Positions 62,423 to 64,000 of a stretch of 64,000 nt of DNA are shown here, piece by piece. Below the pieces are notes generated by a model that had not been told where the DNA came from, ran no database searches, and saw only the letters and a list, made by a program, of their open reading frames with translations. The first letter of the stretch is position 1; each line of letters begins with the position of its first letter. The position numbers and the translations under genes are program-made. This stretch comes from Gammaproteobacteria bacterium (GTDB lineage Bacteria; Pseudomonadota; Gammaproteobacteria; Steroidobacterales; Steroidobacteraceae): contig JANYHD010000023.1 of assembly GCA_025359205.1 (NCBI GenBank), positions 1 through 64,000 of the forward strand, read 5' to 3'.

Positions 62423-63595
62423 GTGACTTCCAGCACCGAAAAACCCGCTGCCAGCGAGACCCGCGCCGTGCGCGCTGGCCTGGCCAGCGACCTGTCCACC
62501 GGCGCGGTCGTGCCGCCGATACACCTCAGCACCACCTACGCTTTCCGCGGTTACGACGACAAGCGCACCTACGACTATTCGCGCTCAGGCAACCCGACCC
62601 GCGACCTGTTGGGCAGCGCGCTGGCCGACCTCGAAGAGGGCGCCGGGGCGGTCATCACCGGCTCCGGGATGGGCGCCATCACCCTGGTGGGGCACCTTTT
62701 CAAGGTGGGCGAGCGCATCGTCGCGCAGCACGACTGCTACGGCGGCAGCTACCGGCTGTTCGAGGAGTGGCAGCGGCGCGGTGAATTCAGCGTCGATTTC
62801 GTCGATTTTGGCGACGCCGCAGCCGTGAGCGCCGCACTGTCGCGGCCGGCCGCGCTGGTGTGGATCGAGACGCCGAGCAACCCGCTGCTGCGCATCACCG
62901 ATATTGCCGCGGTGGCCGAGCAGGGACACAAGGCCGGCGCGCTGGTGGTGGTGGACAACACCTTTCTATCGCCCGCCTGGCAGCAGCCGCTCCGGCTCGG
63001 GGCGGACATCGTCGTGCACTCGACCACCAAGTACATCAACGGCCACAGCGACGTCGTGGGCGGCGCGGCGGTGGGCAAAACCGCCGAACTGCATGAGCGT
63101 CTGAGCTGGTGGGCCAACACGCTGGGGCTGACCGGCTCACCCTTCGACAGCTACCTGACCCTGCGCGGGCTGCGCACGCTCCATGCCCGCCTGGCCGTGC
63201 ACGGCCGCAATGCGCAGGGCCTCGCGGAGTTCCTGGCCGGCCACCCGGCTGTCAGTCGCGTCTGGTATCCGGGCCTGCCCACGCACACGGGTCACCAGCT
63301 CGCCGCGCGGCAGCAGCAGGGCTTCGGCGCGATCGTGTCGTTCGAGCTGCGCGACGGCATCCCGGCCGTGAAGCGCTTCGTGGAAGGGCTACGCTGCTTC
63401 ACGCTGGCCGAATCGCTCGGCGGCGTGGAAAGTCTGGTGGCCCATCCGGTGACCATGACTCATGCCGCGATGGACGAACCCTCGCGCCGCGCGGCCGGCC
63501 TCACCGATGGCTTGTTGCGCCTGTCGGTCGGTATAGAGGCGCTGGAGGACCTGCGCGGTGACCTGGCTGAGGCCCTGGGGCGCGCCCGGGGTTGA
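62423..63595 (+). CDS. metB: Cystathionine gamma-synthase (trans-sulfuration PLP enzyme)
   Basis: PLP enzyme (390 aa) of the Cys/Met metabolism family. It most resembles O-succinylhomoserine-dependent cystathionine gamma-synthase, which joins cysteine to an activated homoserine on the way to methionine. Visible features are [52 protein letters not shown], the PLP Lys in [18 protein letters not shown] near residue 200, and the C-terminal [19 protein letters not shown]. Gamma-lyase and sulfhydrylase activities cannot be excluded from sequence alone. The GTG start has GGAG 6 nt upstream. A 5-bp stem-loop (63601-63615) follows the gene but lacks a T-run. Confidence 0.9.
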   Translation: MTSSTEKPAASETRAVRAGLASDLSTGAVVPPIHLSTTYAFRGYDDKRTYDYSRSGNPTRDLLGSALADLEEGAGAVITGSGMGAITLVGHLFKVGERIVAQHDCYGGSYRLFEEWQRRGEFSVDFVDFGDAAAVSAALSRPAALVWIETPSNPLLRITDIAAVAEQGHKAGALVVVDNTFLSPAWQQPLRLGADIVVHSTTKYINGHSDVVGGAAVGKTAELHERLSWWANTLGLTGSPFDSYLTLRGLRTLHARLAVHGRNAQGLAEFLAGHPAVSRVWYPGLPTHTGHQLAARQQQGFGAIVSFELRDGIPAVKRFVEGLRCFTLAESLGGVESLVAHPVTMTHAAMDEPSRRAAGLTDGLLRLSVGIEALEDLRGDLAEALGRARG

Positions 63596-63621
63596 CGGTC
63601 TGGCCTCAAAGGCCAATCGCC

Positions 63622-63629
63622 TGTAAAAT
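63622..63629 (+). promoter_or_regulatory. Possible extended -10 of the gfa promoter
   Basis: TGTAAAAT has the form of an extended -10 element about 30 bp before the gfa ATG. No good -35 lies at the right distance (a TTGACG at 63592 is too far upstream). Evidence is limited. Confidence 0.3.
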
Positions 63630-63660
63630 CCGTGGGTTAGTCATCCACGAGGGGGGTCCT

Positions 63661-64000
63661 ATGGCTGCGATCTCTATCCATCCTTCCGTTGACAATGGCA
63701 TCAGGCCTACCGCCAAGGATTTCGCCGGCGGCACCCTGGTTTGCAAGTGCGCGCAGAATCCGGTCGAGGTCACGGTCAAGTCACAGTCGGCGCACAACCA
63801 CGCCTGCGGCTGCACCAAGTGCTGGAAGCCCAAGGGCGCGCTTTTTTCGGTCGTGGCGGTGGTGCCGCGCGACAAGCTCAGCGTCAGCAAGAATGCCGAG
63901 AAGCTCGCCGTCGTCGATACCGCCGCGACCATCCAGCGCCATGCCTGCAAGGGCTGCGGCGTGCATCTGTACGGCCGCGTCGAGAAAACCGGGCATCCGT
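63661..64000 (+). CDS. gfa: S-(hydroxymethyl)glutathione synthase, truncated by window end
   Basis: The first 113 codons of a Gfa-family zinc protein that promotes condensation of formaldehyde and glutathione, feeding the glutathione-dependent formaldehyde pathway. Zinc-binding cysteines are in place: [13 protein letters not shown] near residue 31, [18 protein letters not shown] near 52-57 and [20 protein letters not shown] near 98-101. Full-length family members have about 190 residues, so roughly 40 percent lies beyond the window. The ATG at 63661 is preceded by a strong GAGGGGGG Shine-Dalgarno. Partner genes such as a glutathione-dependent alcohol dehydrogenase would be expected to the right. 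Confidence 0.93.
   Translation, partial: MAAISIHPSVDNGIRPTAKDFAGGTLVCKCAQNPVEVTVKSQSAHNHACGCTKCWKPKGALFSVVAVVPRDKLSVSKNAEKLAVVDTAATIQRHACKGCGVHLYGRVEKTGHP

Noticed and set aside
63601-63615. Terminator after metB
   Set aside because: TGGCC-TCAAA-GGCCA makes only a 5-bp stem and is not followed by a T-run.

Overview
The window is GC-rich, tightly packed DNA from a gammaproteobacterial chromosome. The gene set points to the Xanthomonadales / Nevskiales / Steroidobacterales side of that class: a fused aspartokinase-diaminopimelate decarboxylase, a fused aspartokinase-homoserine dehydrogenase, a class II DAHP synthase, fused HisB and HisIE, a TrpR-like gene heading the his operon, and a lexA-imuA-imuB-dnaE2 mutagenesis cassette. 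This is inference from gene content; no rRNA or tRNA gene was seen that could fix the taxon.

Layout. 1-3450 is the end of a visibly AT-richer polysaccharide cluster with an IS66 remnant. 3376-9027 holds a MAPEG protein, a quinone oxidoreductase, an Ig-like lipoprotein and a secreted subtilase. 9118-12161 is an MFP/ATPase/permease export operon. 12245-17599 is thrA-thrB-thrC plus a NERD-domain membrane protein. 17596-22592 carries tatD, a YgjP-type metallopeptidase, tryptophan 2,3-dioxygenase, msrP-msrQ and a HAD phosphatase. 22604-28575 (minus strand) is purB, a DUF7931-like gene, mnmA and acnA. 28650-31528 is fumC, a CoA-type Nudix gene and mazG. 31635-34741 is a glycine-zipper protein, a PepSY protein and a PhoPQ-like two-component system. 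34738-39451 is aroF (class II), uvrC, pgsA and an HDOD gene. 39481-45736 is the SOS mutagenesis cassette. 45825-49916 is an L,D-transpeptidase, a small acidic protein and lysAC. 50094-54736 is a Csu-like (spore coat U) chaperone-usher pilus operon. 54794-62199 is the complete his operon in the order hisR-like, G, D, C, B, H, A, F, IE. 62423 to the end is metB and the start of gfa.

How the genes work together. Much of the aspartate family pathway is here: two aspartokinases (one fused to homoserine dehydrogenase, one to the last lysine enzyme), homoserine kinase, threonine synthase and cystathionine gamma-synthase. The his operon is complete, and a 20-bp perfect palindrome in its promoter is a good operator candidate for the TrpR-like first gene. 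The LexA cassette has its own palindromic operator and is studded with inverted-repeat DNA, including a 65-bp palindromic element read in frame through the N-terminus of ImuA.

Most notable observations: (1) the in-frame palindromic insertion in imuA; (2) two inverted-repeat elements between imuB and dnaE2, the only gene-free gap above 300 bp; (3) the his operator; (4) a likely ATT start codon for hisF; (5) a PhoP-box-like tandem repeat in front of the two-component operon; (6) an 11-bp tandem repeat next to the metB promoter. No clearly undescribed multi-gene system is evident; the best candidates for new biology are the mobile palindromes in the mutagenesis locus.
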